Positions 5,678 to 5,718 of a stretch of DNA of 5,718 bases are shown here, one piece after another. Numbering within the stretch: position 1 is the stretch's first letter; each line of letters starts with the position of its first letter. The notes beneath the pieces are model-generated. The model had not been told where the DNA came from and did not search any database. It saw nothing but the letters and a program-made list of their open reading frames with translations. Both the position numbers and the translations under genes were made by a program. This DNA is from Deltaproteobacteria bacterium (GTDB lineage: Bacteria > Desulfobacterota > Binatia > UBA9968), in NCBI GenBank assembly GCA_016183145.1, contig JACPFE010000073.1, positions 1-5,718 of the forward strand, read 5' to 3'.

Positions 5678-5718
5678 ATGTCGAGGCCCTTCAGCGATTC
5701 CTGGTATCGCGTCGCACC
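5678..5718 (+). CDS. Start of a probable M50-type membrane metallopeptidase (partial, runs off right edge)
   Basis: Only 13 codons are present, translating as MSRPFSDSWYRVA. The SDSWYRVA opening matches my memory of N-termini of large M50 (site-2-protease-like) proteins encoded directly after GAF-HlyD adaptors. In that family a PqqD-like region, multiple membrane helices with an HExxH zinc site, and a HlyD-like tail would follow, but none of these can be seen here. The good Shine-Dalgarno and the 14-bp gap from the previous gene support a real start. The family assignment rests on a short match plus context. Confidence 0.55.
   Translation, partial: MSRPFSDSWYRVA

Overview
The window looks like part of a Gram-negative, probably proteobacterial, genome. 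The reasons are an N-terminal LEPR-XLL motif and a DUF4347 domain on a giant repeat protein, a HlyD-type periplasmic adaptor, and two sequences that fit sigma-54 (-24/-12) promoters. I cannot name the genus. The flanking genes are GC-rich, while the two-component gene in the middle is clearly AT-richer (35% GC by hand count over 2641-2700, against 65% over 5221-5280).

Layout. (1) Positions 1-1997, minus strand: the N-terminal 665 residues of a large, probably exported protein that runs off the left edge. Its order is LEPR-XLL motif, DUF4347 domain, a short cadherin/Ig-like stretch, then tandem 55-residue repeats with an exact 165-bp period. The plus-strand reading frames here are mirror images of this gene. 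(2) Positions 1998-2500: a divergent intergenic region. It holds a sigma-54-type promoter for the repeat protein, a roughly 136-bp remnant with inverted ends like those of an insertion sequence or MITE, and a candidate extended -10 promoter for the rightward gene. (3) Positions 2501-3550, plus: a 349-residue receiver plus histidine-kinase protein with no separate sensor domain. (4) Positions 3551-3803: an intergenic region rich in inverted repeats, ending in a second sigma-54-type promoter. (5) Positions 3804-5663, plus: two GAF domains, a membrane segment and a HlyD-type adaptor in one chain. (6) Position 5678 to the right edge: the first 13 residues of a gene that resembles the start of M50-type membrane metallopeptidases found next to such adaptors.

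How they may work together (inference): the repeat protein is a candidate cargo. The GAF-HlyD protein and the M50-like protein are candidate parts of an envelope export or maturation machine. Cargo and machine genes both appear to have sigma-54 promoters, so an enhancer-binding protein outside this window may switch them on together. The receiver-kinase lies between them and could supply a signal. No ABC transporter, outer-membrane channel or enhancer-binding protein is visible here.
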